Source: Phaeoceros laevis
Lineage: Eukaryota; Anthocerotophyta; Anthocerotopsida; Notothyladales
Assembly (NCBI GenBank): GCA_049999765.1
Contig: JBNGIQ010007137.1
Coordinates: 1-23,122, forward strand
Direction of reading: 5' to 3'
Length of the DNA stretch: 23,122 nucleotides
Shown here: positions 1 to 10,789 of the stretch, one piece after another
Numbering within the stretch: position 1 is the first letter of the stretch
Layout of the letters: every line of letters starts with the position of its first letter
Translations under genes and position numbers: made by a program
Notes under the pieces: model-generated
Seen by the model: the letters and a program-made list of their open reading frames with translations, nothing else
Told to the model about the DNA's origin: nothing
Databases searched by the model: none

Positions 1-689
1 CTAGGCACAACAAATCTGCGCCAGAGCACATGCGTGAGCCGTGCATAACACCGGACAACGATGTTGTGTCAACCTTTACAGCGATGTTTGAGCATCAAGC
101 TAATTGGAAGGACAAAACTGCAGAATCTGAAAGATTTTTGTTCATGCAACCTATTTCAAATCCAGCTTCCAACCATTGGTCCTCCAGTCAAAGGATCGGA
201 GTTTGTTCTTTAAGTAGAACCTTGAATGGCATGGCTGAACTTTGCAAGATTGACAAACGGGTCACAAACAAGTCAGGGCGCATCACTATGATTACTAAGC
301 AGGTGGAGAAAGGCGTACCTAGTGATGTCGGGATGAAAAGAACAGGTCACAAGACCTTGTCGGCATACAAGAGGTAGGTAGAAGCAGCTTCTCTAATGAT
401 TCTCCAGTTTGTGTTACTTCTTCCTGACCTAAGATTTGTGTTACTTCTTCTTGTCAGGTATGATAGAAGTGTTGCCCTTCAGCAAGATACTGCTTCTGAA
501 GTTATGTGCCTTGAGTCTGAGCTAAATTTCCAAGATGCCTTAGAGAAGAATTTGGGGAGTTTTACTGGCAAGGCTAAGAAGGTCAATTGTCCAGATGCTG
601 ACGACATTCCTTGCCTGAACATGGTTGGGAACACCTCTGCCTCTGTAGCAGGAAAATCCTGTTGCTTTTGCAAGATCCACTCTCAATAG
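1..689 (+). CDS. Crypton/DUF3504-like tyrosine-recombinase domain protein, 3' part (5' end outside window)
   Basis: The reading frame is open from the left edge, so the gene starts outside the window; the ATG at 30 is simply the first Met seen. Two exons are visible: up to 373 and 458-689. The intron 374-457 is GT-AG and splits an Arg codon; joining it restores an uninterrupted frame to the TAG at 687-689. Counting the Met at 30 as residue 1, the protein shows the C-terminal half of a tyrosine-recombinase fold: 'HWSSSQRIGV' at 49-58, 'TNKSGR' at 79-84 (fits the H/K-x-x-R box, K81 and R84), 'RTGHKTLSAYKRY' at 104-116 with G106-H107 and the candidate nucleophile Tyr116 exactly nine residues after the His. 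Known: this box order occurs in Crypton transposon recombinases and in domesticated KIAA1958/ZMYM-type (DUF3504) proteins. Inference: a Crypton-derived gene or element remnant. The first catalytic Arg would lie upstream and cannot be checked. About 75 residues after the Tyr have no recognised domain. Whether it is active, domesticated or decaying is open. Confidence 0.6.
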
Positions 690-1133
690 CTGTGTTGTAA
701 ATATAGTGTACAACATGCGTTAATTTGTTAGAAACACTTCATTCTTTTGCCGCTAAAGGGGTCAGACTTAAGAGGTCTCTTTGCCTCGAACTTTATCTAG
801 CCACCCTTGGCCATGGTGCCCTCGACTTCCTTCCGACTCGGGCTTCCTTCCCTGTACGTGGGCCGAAAGTTAATCTGCTGGGAAATTAATTTGTCGTGCC
901 GAAAAATTAACCTGCCTCCCGGGCATGCCACCGGGATCGGGGCAGAGCCGGCTGCCGGGAAATGGCGAGCCGGCGGCCTCGTTATGTCGAGGCAGTGTGG
1001 GTTACGCTGCACACTTCACCTGGAAGAAAGCTTCTACACTCCACACCCGCAGTTCTCTTACTTCTCTGGACAAGAGAAGGGCCGCGTTTGGAGGGCCCGC
1101 AAGACCTCCTTTCAAGACAAGGACGTTGCCAAG
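690..1133. other. intergenic / probable 5' UTR of the U2AF65-like gene
   Basis: No gene is recognised here. The stretch holds the 3' flank of the recombinase-like gene and the probable promoter and leader of the next gene. The downstream frame stays open back to about 807 and has an ATG at 813 in a good context (GCCATGG), but the translation from 813 to 1133 does not resemble the splicing-factor family. A short imperfect direct repeat (CCGAAA-n-TTAA-n-CTGC) lies at about 862-876 and 899-914. Confidence 0.4.
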
Positions 1134-4100
1134 ATGAAACGCAAGTTGTGGCATCCCTCAGTAGAGCTTGATGATGCGAAGAAGTTTGTTGGGAAGTCCC
1201 GTGGGTCCAAGAAGGGATGCAGAAATGAGATCCCTGACGCCCGGAACGTCAGTCTGGTCATGGAGACTAGTGGAAGCAAGTGTCCGGACCCCCAAAAGTT
1301 CCACACAGCACAAGAAACATGTAGATACGACGAGGAGATGACGACACCTCCGACCTCGGCAGTACGCAGGTCTCCCCTCACAGGCACAGCAGAGCTTACA
1401 GGATACGGTATGGATCTTAATCGCAAGCAGTGTAGGAAGAAGGCAACAACACCTGTTTCTGGCAATATAGAAATTTCAGAGATCAAAGATAGGTACCCTT
1501 TCGGAGAAGATGGCATGACGGAGCAAGTTGAGTATTGGAGCCTAAAAGATACGACCAAAGCCTTGAGTGTGGTGGATGATGTTCCTGTTGCCAAACAAGA
1601 CAGGGACCAGGATATCGATATGGACGATCTGATCTACTCTGAATGGCTCATTTATTCAAAGCCGCTCCAGACCAAACCAAATTCTGGATCGAAGGTGGTT
1701 AGCGATATTCATCCTCTCGAAAAGACTGCTCAGCCCACAATGCAGTCTAAACGTGGAAGGACACGGAGAGCTTATGAGAAATGCAAGGACCTCGAATCTC
1801 AAACCGAAACAAAAACCCGAGTTCAATGTCCAAGCATTGAGAAAACAGTTCTGCCAAAAACTGAGGACAGTGGCACACAGGCCAGAACGAGGGCCCAGGA
1901 AACCGGACAAAGGAAGGAATCGTCGTTAGCTCTCAATAACGTAAAGGTTGCCGACATTGAGTACTGCACCACTGCAGCAGGTGTAGTTGGAGATGGAGAC
2001 GTTAGGAACATTGTCAAAGAGGAAGCTAGACATGTTTCCTACATTTTGGATCGTAAAGGAAATATCTCAAACGATACCAGTCAAAGAGCTGTTCGAGAGG
2101 GTGTGCTTGTAGGAGATAAGCATCCTCCCACAACTATGGGCAATGGCAGTGTAGTGAGGATGATAGGCTTGATAAGTGAACAAGGCGATGGTTTGGGCAA
2201 CACGGATGTGAACCGTCCTCATAGCCCTTCAGCAGTAATTGATGCCGAGGGTGAGTGTTGCAATGACACGGACTCTCAAATCCACATGGAATGTGATGAC
2301 AGTCCGAAAGACGCCTCACATGGAACGGAATCTAGAGAACTGGACAATTGCCAGCACATCATTGAGCAAGTACCCTGCAACTATCAAGCTAGTGACGTGA
2401 AAGGACCAACTGCACAAGTTAAGACAGCGCGGCCGGACCAAAATCCTAGCAACACGGATCCATCTGGCATGACCACCGTCACCCAAGATTGTTCAAGGGA
2501 TGATATCCAGTCTCAAGAGGATGACCATCGGCCCCAGAGAACTACAGAGCGATTAGTTGGTGGACAGGGAAGGACCGACGCAGCTAGTACCTTTGATCAG
2601 GAAGCAAAAGATGCAAACCTTCTCAAGATACACAGTCGGAAGCCACATGGCTCTGGAAAGAGTAACATTGTGCACTCACCAAATATGAGGAAAGCTAAAC
2701 TAGATGAAGGAACTAGCTCTTCCTCAAGGTCCAGACGCCATGACCTAGATGAAGGGCCTCCACGAACATGTACGAAACTCGAGTACGATAGAAGCACAAG
2801 GCGACATGCAAGGTACAACTATGTGTCCAAAGAAGGTTGTGCTCAAAGGCGAAATCCTGCGTGTGATTCCAAAAGAAGGCTTCCCGACTCCGGTTGCAGG
2901 AGAGGCTTCAAGAACAGGAGGAGCCCACCTTTTGTGCGATGTAGCAGGAATGGAGGAGGTTATAGTGGACTTGGAGGGTACTCTCCAAGACGACGCAGGT
3001 TCAATGGTACCGCACAGACGCCATCTTCACCCAAAACTTCACCAGGCAAAAAGAACTCAAGTTGGGACTTGCCTCCCTCGCATGAGAACGTCAACCAACG
3101 AGCAAAGCTTGATGGGTTCTCACCGGCTGCTACTTGTGCCGGTTCAGCCGCACCATGCACCTCGTTTGCAGTCACTACTGCAAGCTCTTCCTTGCTTCCA
3201 AGTCTTAAGCAGCAGCTTGCTTGTCCTTTCACTTCTTTGACAATGATTCAAGCCCCTCGAACATTAAGGAGGTTGTACATCGGCAATGTGCCGGCCTCTG
3301 TGTCAGACGGAGAGCTACTGGAGTTATTAAATGCAGCTATGTTGTCTGCAAACATTGGGAGCATACCAGGAACAAAGCCATGTGTTAATTGCGTGGTAGG
3401 AAAGCATATTCCCAACTTGAAGCTGGATCATGTAGCCAAGTTCATGTGTGTTTGTTGAGGACTCTTTGATGGTTTGGACAGGTTCACGTTGAGAAGAATT
3501 ATGCTTTTGCTGAGTTTGTTACACCTGAGGATGCCACTGCAGCCCTGGCGTTTGATGGTGTCATGTTGCACGGAACAGTCTTGAAGATCAAGAGACCGAA
3601 AGACTATGTGCAACCTGTGGTAGGACAAGTTTTCATACTTTTCATATAGTACTAGTAAGAGGGCTACTTTTGGTTGACTAGATATTGAGTTCTTCAACTC
3701 CAGCTCGATTGTAGGCAAGGTCCGCATTCACCGGGTGTTGATTTCAACAGAATGGAGCTCCAACAACTGCTCCCTATCTTGTTTCCAACATGGTGCCAGA
3801 CTCCCCTCATAAGGTTGATCCTCCTGGAAGTGTTGTTCAGCTGGGAGAAAGTAGAAAATGAAAATCTTTAGGGGATTGAACTGAGAGACTGACCTGTGTA
3901 AATATGCGTCACTTAACATTGTTGCCTCTTTGAAAGCTGCTGGTTTAGATATGTGAACAATGCTGAAAGAGAATTGTTTTTCATGGTTAGTGCCTTACGT
4001 GCAGATCTTCCTTGGAGGCATCTCCTTCTCTCTCTCAGCACAGAAGGAAAAGGTGAGTGTTGCATACTGAATCGAGTCTCCACCTCCTGGACTTGCAGTT

Positions 4101-5517
4101 GGGTCACATACTAACCTCTTCGTTAATAAAGAACATGAAACTTAGTACGCAGATTGCAGCCTTTTTCAAACTCCCATTTTTTCACCTTTCATGTGCAGGT
4201 GAAGGAAATCGTGACCTCTTTTGGACAACTAAAGTCCTTCCACTGGGAGGTTGATGCTAGTAGATTTCCCCCTCAAGTATATGCTTTCTTTGAGGCAAGT
4301 TTAACCAGCTTTGGAGAGGCAGATTTTAAGATCCAGATCCTGATACAAGAAACTCAGAAGTGCTACTCTAACGCCTGTGCTGATACGATTGGAACAGTAC
4401 ATGGATCCACAGGTTACCCTTAAAGCATGTGCGGGGCTAAATGGATTACCTATTGCAAACAGCATTTGGACTTGTGTTCAGGCTAATCAAGATGCATCCT
4501 CCAAGGTCAGCTCAGGCATCCATTTGTTTGTCAGCTCGTGTCCTAGCAGTTACGGCACATGAGATATGCAACACTTGTCAATACCAACTACCGGTACCAA
4601 CTACGATTCAATGAGTTCAAGCACTGTATTCATTCACCCAAAACTCTTGTTAAAAATGCTTGAGTTTGCAGCTTGATGTTGTTAACTTGGCTGTGCAGAT
4701 ATCAGACAAGCCATCATACAGTGTGCCATCGTCAGCTATGGGGCTACTACAAGCCCCAACTCATATCCTGGAATTTCAGAACTTGGTAACACAACCAGTG
4801 TTCTCAAAAGATGTTCTTCTCGGAGATTATGTGGTGGTTAGTGTGTTTTTGAGGCGCTAATTGGTTGTGGACTTTCAGATGGACGAAGAGGAGTTTTTGG
4901 CCATGTCAGAAACTGAAGTATTTGAATATGTGGAAGACATCAGAATAGAGTGCTCAAGGTAGACGCTTGTCACATCGACTGCTGTCATGTACTTGGGAAG
5001 GTAGACACAATGGGCGTGAGTAATTATCTTCACCACTTGGCAGGTTCGGCAGGATGAAAGCCATGCATGTGATAAAGCCTCCGCCTTTGAATGCGAACCC
5101 AGGTAAGTGTTGCATACTGAATGTCTACAACCTTGTGAGAATTTAGAGTTAGTGAAAACAACCAACACAAATTTTTAAGGCGACACATGCGCAGAAAGTC
5201 AGCAAGAGGCCGATGTGTCGAGCACCACTGGATTGTCTATGGAACATGGGACAACATCTAGTAAGCAAGGAGCTCTTCAGACAATGGCCAACAAGGAGAG
5301 CCAAAACAACTTCCATAGGAATTGGGGGAATTGGGGCCGCATTTATGTGGAGTATGCCCGAGAAGACTCCGCTGTTCGAGCTGCCTCATGCTTGCATGGA
5401 CGCACTTATGGTGGCAAGAAGGCAATGATTGGCTATTTCCCAGCGGAAGGCGCCTTCGGAGAACTCTTTAACGCAGTGAAAGTTGACTTGACAAAGGTGG
5501 AGTCCGAGTCGGTATAG
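1134..5517 (+). CDS. U2AF65-type splicing factor, long plant form (RRM1-RRM2-UHM), 10 exons
   Basis: Likely a nuclear pre-mRNA splicing factor of the U2AF large-subunit family, which binds the polypyrimidine tract at 3' splice sites. Exons: 1134-3395, 3482-3619, 3751-3813, 4005-4052, 4199-4294, 4398-4505, 4699-4785, 4879-4958, 5044-5102, 5180-5517; all phases agree, giving about 1092 residues. Residues 1 to ~700 are low-complexity and charged, with an SR/basic stretch before 'KKNSSWDLPP', as in the long plant members. RRM1 (about 711-795) has RNP2 'LYIGNV' and RNP1 'NYAFAEF'. RRM2 (about 818-905) follows 'DSPHK', with 'IFLGGI' and, across a splice, 'VYAFFEYM'. The last RRM (about 935-1080) is UHM-like: acidic helix, 'GRIYVEYA', and 'HGRTYGG', where R-T-Y stands at the R-x-F position that binds ULM peptides in UHMs. 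Intron 4295-4397 is GC-AG. The start is uncertain: 1134 is conservative, and in-frame ATGs lie upstream to 813. It is about twice the length of canonical U2AF65, so it is more likely a U2AF65-related paralogue than U2AF65 itself. Confidence 0.85.
4295..4397 (+). other. GC-AG intron in the U2AF65-like gene
   Basis: The exon ends GAG and the intron begins GCAAGT, the strong consensus seen at GC donors; the acceptor is AACAG. Removing it joins 'YAFFE' to 'YMDPQVTLKACAGLNG' in phase 0, restoring RNP1 and the following helix of RRM2. No GT donor nearby gives this join. Confidence 0.8.
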
Positions 5518-6735
5518 CGCGGCTCTTTTGGGCTAGTATTACAAGTTCAAGTTATAATGTTGAAGTGTCCTTGCATAATAGTAATTAGAGCTCGCAAACA
5601 CACTCAAAACTGAAACACATTGGGACACACAAAGTTGATTTCTATCTTGCATAATATGCAAGACTATGCATGACTCATGGAAATGAGTCGGAGACTCTCA
5701 CACACATGCAATCTCCTTCTTAAGTTTTATGGTAATTTCCTTGGAGTATTTATAATACATTCAAACCTCCTAAAAGTTAGCCCTAGTGGTAAAAAGTACA
5801 ACACTTAGGGAGGAGTAATATTTGGGGATTTAATATCAATTTATATTTAAATATTTATTTAAAAATTATTATATTTATACTTATAAATATTTTTATATAA
5901 TATACCTGGTAGAATTATAGAATATAATAAATATATAAAAAACTATGTATTAAATAAATAACTTCTGATTAACCTACAGCAAATTGACACTAGAAGCACT
6001 ATTAATATAATACTTTAGCAATTATCTTCATAAATCTCATAATAAAAAGTGAAATAAATCTCTAACTCATGACTTCATGTTTTAAAATATTTACTTACAA
6101 ACAGCTATTGAATGGAAATCAAAGTAATAAACACAAAGTAGCAAAATTCAGCAAATTTTTAAATAATTAGTTATGTCTTGAAAGATTCACTTACAAAACA
6201 AACTCCTGAATTGAAATCTAAGCAATACATATATTAAAGAACACTACTTTAAGATTCAAGAACATAAACATCATACAAACATCTTCTAGTCCATAATATA
6301 AACTTATAAAGTTGCATAACATGCAAGATCTGCGGTATTATGTACATATGCATGCATATTTTCATGATCATATATGCATTTATACATGTGACTCATGAAA
6401 GTTTAATAGTAATTTTTTTAGACTGTTGATAACTTGATTTTCTCATTTTTGTCACCATTGGGTTGGCTGGCTAAGGTTGGTGCCAAAGAATTAAATTATC
6501 AATATATATAAATATTTTGTATGTGTAGATGGTTTGTCAAGCCTTTGGCCAACTTGGGGCCACCCTGGAACCAAGCGCAAGCTTGTTTCTAGGAATAGCC
6601 AGCTACAGTGTGGTATGATATATGACTTTCACATTTTTAAAGTTCATCCCTTCTAAGGATTCATCTTGTGAGTAGTCTACACTGACTCTACACTAGTGTA
6701 GGTTCGTGCTAATAACTCAGATCGTACTGATTCGT
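5518..6735. other. AT-rich intergenic region without recognised genes
   Basis: The first ~250 bases would carry the 3' UTR of the splicing-factor gene. About 5810-6440 is very rich in A and T, with no ORF of note on either strand. It contains degenerate internal repeats (listed separately) and two related segments near 5645-5700 and 6308-6400, which share a TTGCATAAYATGCAAGA core and a later GACTCATG. From about 6450 the composition rises again toward the next gene. It may be decayed noncoding mobile-element DNA, but no terminal repeats, target-site duplications or coding remnants were recognised. Confidence 0.5.
6080..6235. repeat. two imperfect direct copies in AT-rich spacer
   Basis: The segments at about 6088-6135 and 6187-6232 share, in order, TTxACTTACAAA, then CT-x-TTGAATxGAAATC, then AAG-x-AATA. 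The offset is about 100 bases. This suggests a diverged tandem duplication. Confidence 0.45.
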
Positions 6736-6769
6736 GCAACCTTCTCATGCCGTGCGTCTTCAAAAACTT

Positions 6770-6790
6770 CGCTCGCTCTCTCTCTCTCTT
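6770..6790 (+). repeat. CT-rich microsatellite in probable promoter/leader
   Basis: A run GCTCGCTCTCTCTCTCTCTT lies about 210 bases before the chosen start of the next gene. Pyrimidine patches of this kind are common near plant transcription starts, but no TATA box could be paired with it. Confidence 0.45.
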
Positions 6791-6993
6791 GTCGGGAGAC
6801 CTTCTTTCTTGCTACCAGGACAGCTTCATAGGGAAATGGCAGTTACTTCTCCGTGGATGAGTTTGCACCAAAAAATTTGAAATCTGCTCGGCAACACGAA
6901 CAAGGTGGCCGAAGAATGTGGCACAGCCTACGGATCTACGCTTTCAGAGTGGCGCAGGTTATTCAAAGAGCAGGGTAACCTGTGCCCTGTACG

Positions 6994-9596
6994 ATGTATA
7001 GGAAGAAGGTTGTCAAGGCCTTCAAACCAAGACTCAAAAATGTTTTGGTGCCCCGATTGAACCTTGCTGCATTGCGTCCGGAAGTTGAGCCAGGAGGCAC
7101 AACTCCGCACAGCGGGGGAGGGACATCCTGCTCCACCGGGATTTCCACATCCTGTTACTCACAGTCGCTCTCACGGTCGGACGCAGGAGAAGTGTCCTCC
7201 CCGCAAGCTAAACGGGGGGAATACCAGGTGAACCATGAGAATTTCAGAGAGTTCGCCGACGAAGCAGCGCAGAAGCAGAAAGAGGCAGCAGAGTGGGAGA
7301 AGGTGCACAACTCTCAGGTTCTCAGCAAGGAACTTCGAGAGCATGCTGGCAAGGTTGCACTGGAGCTGCCTGCGACCAAGTCAGCACCTAAACCAGACGC
7401 GGACTTCAATTATCCCCATATCTTCCGCAAGGAGTTTTATGAGCATGCTGACCAGGTCACACAGTCCCCAGGCTCATCTGCTCAGCACCGGCACCGTGAG
7501 CAGCTTAGGGCACATGATGGAGGGTTCACCGTCGTGACTGAGCAGGAAGAGGACTGTCCGCCTGTTTCTCCGCTAAAGATTTGCCAGGTCCACAACAGTC
7601 CTGCTCGGCAGGAGGCTGGCTTGTCATCATCTCTTTCACAGTACATCCGCAGCTCACCCAAACCTCGACCAGTTCCAGATGGGAACGACGAGAAGGCAGA
7701 CAAAAGTCAGGGCAAATTGAAATTTCCATGCTTTGGGCTAGGCTTTTCGTCTTGGCCTTCATCACCAAAGACAGCAGCTGCGGCTGCTGAGAAAAGAGCA
7801 GCGCCGTTCCATCTACAAGGCTCTGAAGCAAGGCAAGGAACACCGCCTGAGCTGCCTTCTCATGCGGCCTTAGAGAAGAGACCAGCAGCTGTTTCTCCGA
7901 AGATCACGATCGTGAGTCCGGGCCCTCCAGGTCCAACCAACAAGCACCAGGGTGGTGATGGAGCTCACCACTTTCACGAGCCCCTACGGCACAGGAGCTA
8001 CTTCAACCCTCTCGAACGAGACCACCACGAACAAGACCAGCTTCCCACGGGTTTCGCCAGGGATGCAGTTTTACAAGCCCACAGAGAAGCAACGAATGTG
8101 CGCTTCAATGCAAGTGCCAGGTGCATCTCACTTAACATGTTCTAATACCCTTGCATCTTCAAGCCAGACTCATGGAAGTCTTCCACTCAAGTGCTAGTGT
8201 TGATTGCACGCAGCGCGTCTGGAAGCTCGTCAGGCACTTCGATTGGGGATGTTCATCATGAATGCATTTGCAGCAATGGAAGTAGTACTCCACCAAGCAG
8301 TGATTACAAGCCTCACGGCTCACAAGATTATGATCCTTACGCACGCATGTGGGATAGAGAGGCAAGGTTTGAAACCCTCCAAACTGCAACTCGAGATTAT
8401 GTGGGGTGCTGTCACACTAACCTTCATATCCACGTTCCAGGTTCCTCAAGCTTCGCCTGGGAACCCAGAACTTCCTGTTTTTGAAACGCATCTGCCCTGC
8501 AGTATTGTTGGAAGATGCAATAAGGAGCACTACAACAGGTACTATCTGGAAGGGAGGAAGAAGGATGGTTCTAAGCCTTGCCAGATGGGATTCGCTTGCT
8601 GCAAAGAGGCTGTGACTGCTTCGGAGTTGGATGAGCAAATGCGCACCCTTTTTTATACAACATCCGAACAGTTGCCAGCAACAAGTTCGGAGTGGCCTAC
8701 AGTTGCTAGAGCTAGAGGCTCGCAGTTCAGCACGTTCTTGGGGGACCCACGGCAGGACAAGCACTACGTGGCCAGTGGTAGATTCGACGTGCTACCTGTG
8801 CCAGCCTATCTTGGATCAAGCGTTCCACCTCTGCGGGTGAAAGGTGAGGCTGCTGATAAGATGCGCTGCAGAACATGCGGGGTGGGTGTCTGCAAGGAAT
8901 GCTCCCGTGTACAAGTGCGCTGGCCACCTGCTACCGAGTCCGCAATAGCGGCACAGTTTGTGGACAAAATTCTGAAAACCGAGACTGAGCAGTTTAATCC
9001 AAGAGCAGCTTTGAAGAACTTGGCCAAGTGGAGGGGCATCACAGTGGACAAATTGGTTGACTCAAGAAGAGCCTGCGGGAGTTCCGCTAGCTCCGGCAGA
9101 TGTCGTCCCCGTTTCCACAAGCTTTGTGTGATCGAAGATCCCTGTTATTCCAGAGTCGTCCCTAGGTATGTTCGTTCCTGGCCATAGGGCTGCTCCGTGC
9201 CTTGCTTTATCTTGGCAATATTTGACTCAAGCTTCAAGTTGTGATCTGGAAAGCTACATGTGGACAGAAAGGTTGGCAAGCAGGTTGACGAGAAATGGTT
9301 GGCCCTGAAGCGAAGGCGTCCTTCTCTGAATGACCTCTGGGTGTTGCGAGATCGCTGTCCTCAGGTCTGTTCATTCAGGTCTGTCTTTCATCAAAGGTTG
9401 CTGTGAGCAATAGGCGTGCTTCTAATGTTTTATTTATCAGGTGTGTGCAGCAGCACCTATATCCTCAAGGCCACCTCCTGCACCCCCTGTTCCGTGGGAT
9501 ACGGCTAAAGAGCAAGCTTTGATATGGGACCAGAGAATTTCATCCTGCAGAGCGGCACTTAGCACTATGGCAGTCTATGACAGCTACAGGGTGTAG
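6994..9596 (+). CDS. unrecognised plant protein with internal repeats and a C4 knuckle, five exons
   Basis: I do not recognise the family. Proposed exons: 6994-8120, 8214-8366, 8503-9165, 9268-9364, 9441-9596; phases agree and give about 731 residues ending at TAG 9594-9596. The first ATG of the open frame (6994, 'MYRKKVVKAFKPRLKN') is taken as start; an upstream exon is possible. The N-terminal third is Ser/Pro-rich with three imperfect repeats at about 80-91, 109-121 and 143-155 (cores 'FREFADEA', 'LREHAGKV', 'FYEHADQV'). The middle exon encodes a Cys/His-rich segment (GRCNKEHY ... KPCQMGFACCKEA) and 'CRTCGVGVCKEC' (C-x2-C-x4-C-x2-C), which could bind zinc, then a helical charged region with more cysteines. 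The end is basic, then Pro-rich, then 'WDQRISSCRAALSTM'. The second intron is the weakest: 8367-8502 (136 nt, acceptor CCCTGCAG) is preferred, but an in-phase 40-nt intron 8401-8440 is also possible and gives about 763 residues. It converges on the ATPase gene. Confidence 0.55.
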
Positions 9597-10789
9597 CAGA
9601 AGGCAGTTCTGGAACGAATCGAAGCTTCCGTGGATGGGCAATGCGTCGCAAACTCTTCAGACGTGGATAACTGAAATGCCGTTACTTATTACTGGAATGT
9701 TAATCAGCGAAAAGGCAGTGGAAAGTGGTTCTAGCAAGTGGGACACTGACGTGGTTCAAGCACCACTTGCTGGTTATTAGAGGAAATTCCTAAAAACCGA
9801 TTATATAGACTATGCCGAACAATCTGAATACTTGTTGTTGTGACTACGTGGGTTTGCCGCTGTTGAGACACCAGCTTTGGATGAATATGCCTAGACTGTG
9901 GTCTAATTTTAACCAATGCATGAAGGGGCAACTTTGTTGCCATTTGTCATCCTGGGATTCCATTTTACAAAGTAATGCCAACCGGTGACTGCAGTTCCAC
10001 CAAGGTAGACTATTCATAGGCTTCTGTCCAGTTCAGATATTCCTGCAAGGCATGCGGGCTGCTTCGGCATGCTACAGGTAACAGGTTACAACTTAGGCAT
10101 GATGCTCCAGAAGGGACGTAGCCACCGTAATCGTTAGTAATCACCCAACTACACAGAATGTGGGGAAACAAGGTACTTGGGGAGCAATCTAATCTCCGGA
10201 CATTACTGGTAGAGCTACGACTGCTGAGTAGAGACCTCGTCTACAGTTTAAGAGATTGAGGATGGACTGTCTGGACAGTTTGTTGGGAGTGTATGGTCTA
10301 CAGAGTTGGATGGAGAGTCTACAGCTACACCCAGGACGGGTCGCAAGCCCTCATCCGGATGGCAAGGAAAAGCACACACATCCTGCAGACATATCCTCTC
10401 TGCTACCTGCTTACATATTACTACGGGTTAAGCCAAATAAAGGAGCCCCCTTATGTAAACTCCTCTGCTTGAAGAATTGTAGCAAACTGTAGTAGTTATC
10501 AACGCCAGCTAATAGTCCAAAAAGGACAGCAGCAAACCGCCCCATTCTGGAAACTGTTCGAGGGAGAGATAACAGATGCCGTGGCATGCTCCTGGGGTGA
10601 CAGTGCGACCACACCTTTACCGAGTTTTGTGGCTCCTGAGATTTAGCGAACCGACCAAAAACTCCGATTCAGTCGTCACCCTGCGATTCAGTCTCGATGT
10701 GCACACGATTTCATTACTTGAGTGGTTGGCTACAAAAACACGAAGACAACGCTTCAAACAAAAAAAAAGAAGGTGGCGGGGGGTTGTAA
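9597..10789. other. intergenic region between two convergent genes
   Basis: This is the space between the stop of the unknown gene (+) and the stop of the Ca2+-ATPase (-), so it should hold both 3' UTRs. ORFs here are short, lack splice partners and resemble nothing known. An A-rich run at about 10750-10769 lies 20-40 bases beyond the ATPase stop. No RNA gene or repeat was recognised. Confidence 0.5.

Noticed and set aside
1112-1594. 160-codon minus-strand frame.
   Set aside because: It lies fully antisense to the large first exon of the splicing-factor gene and resembles nothing.
4837-4878. A 42-nt intron with a CTAAT branch-like site in the U2AF65-like gene.
   Set aside because: The longer intron 4786-4878 uses a better donor (TTG|GTAACA), is in phase, and gives the family-like join 'EFQNL' + 'MDEEEF' without a 17-residue insert.
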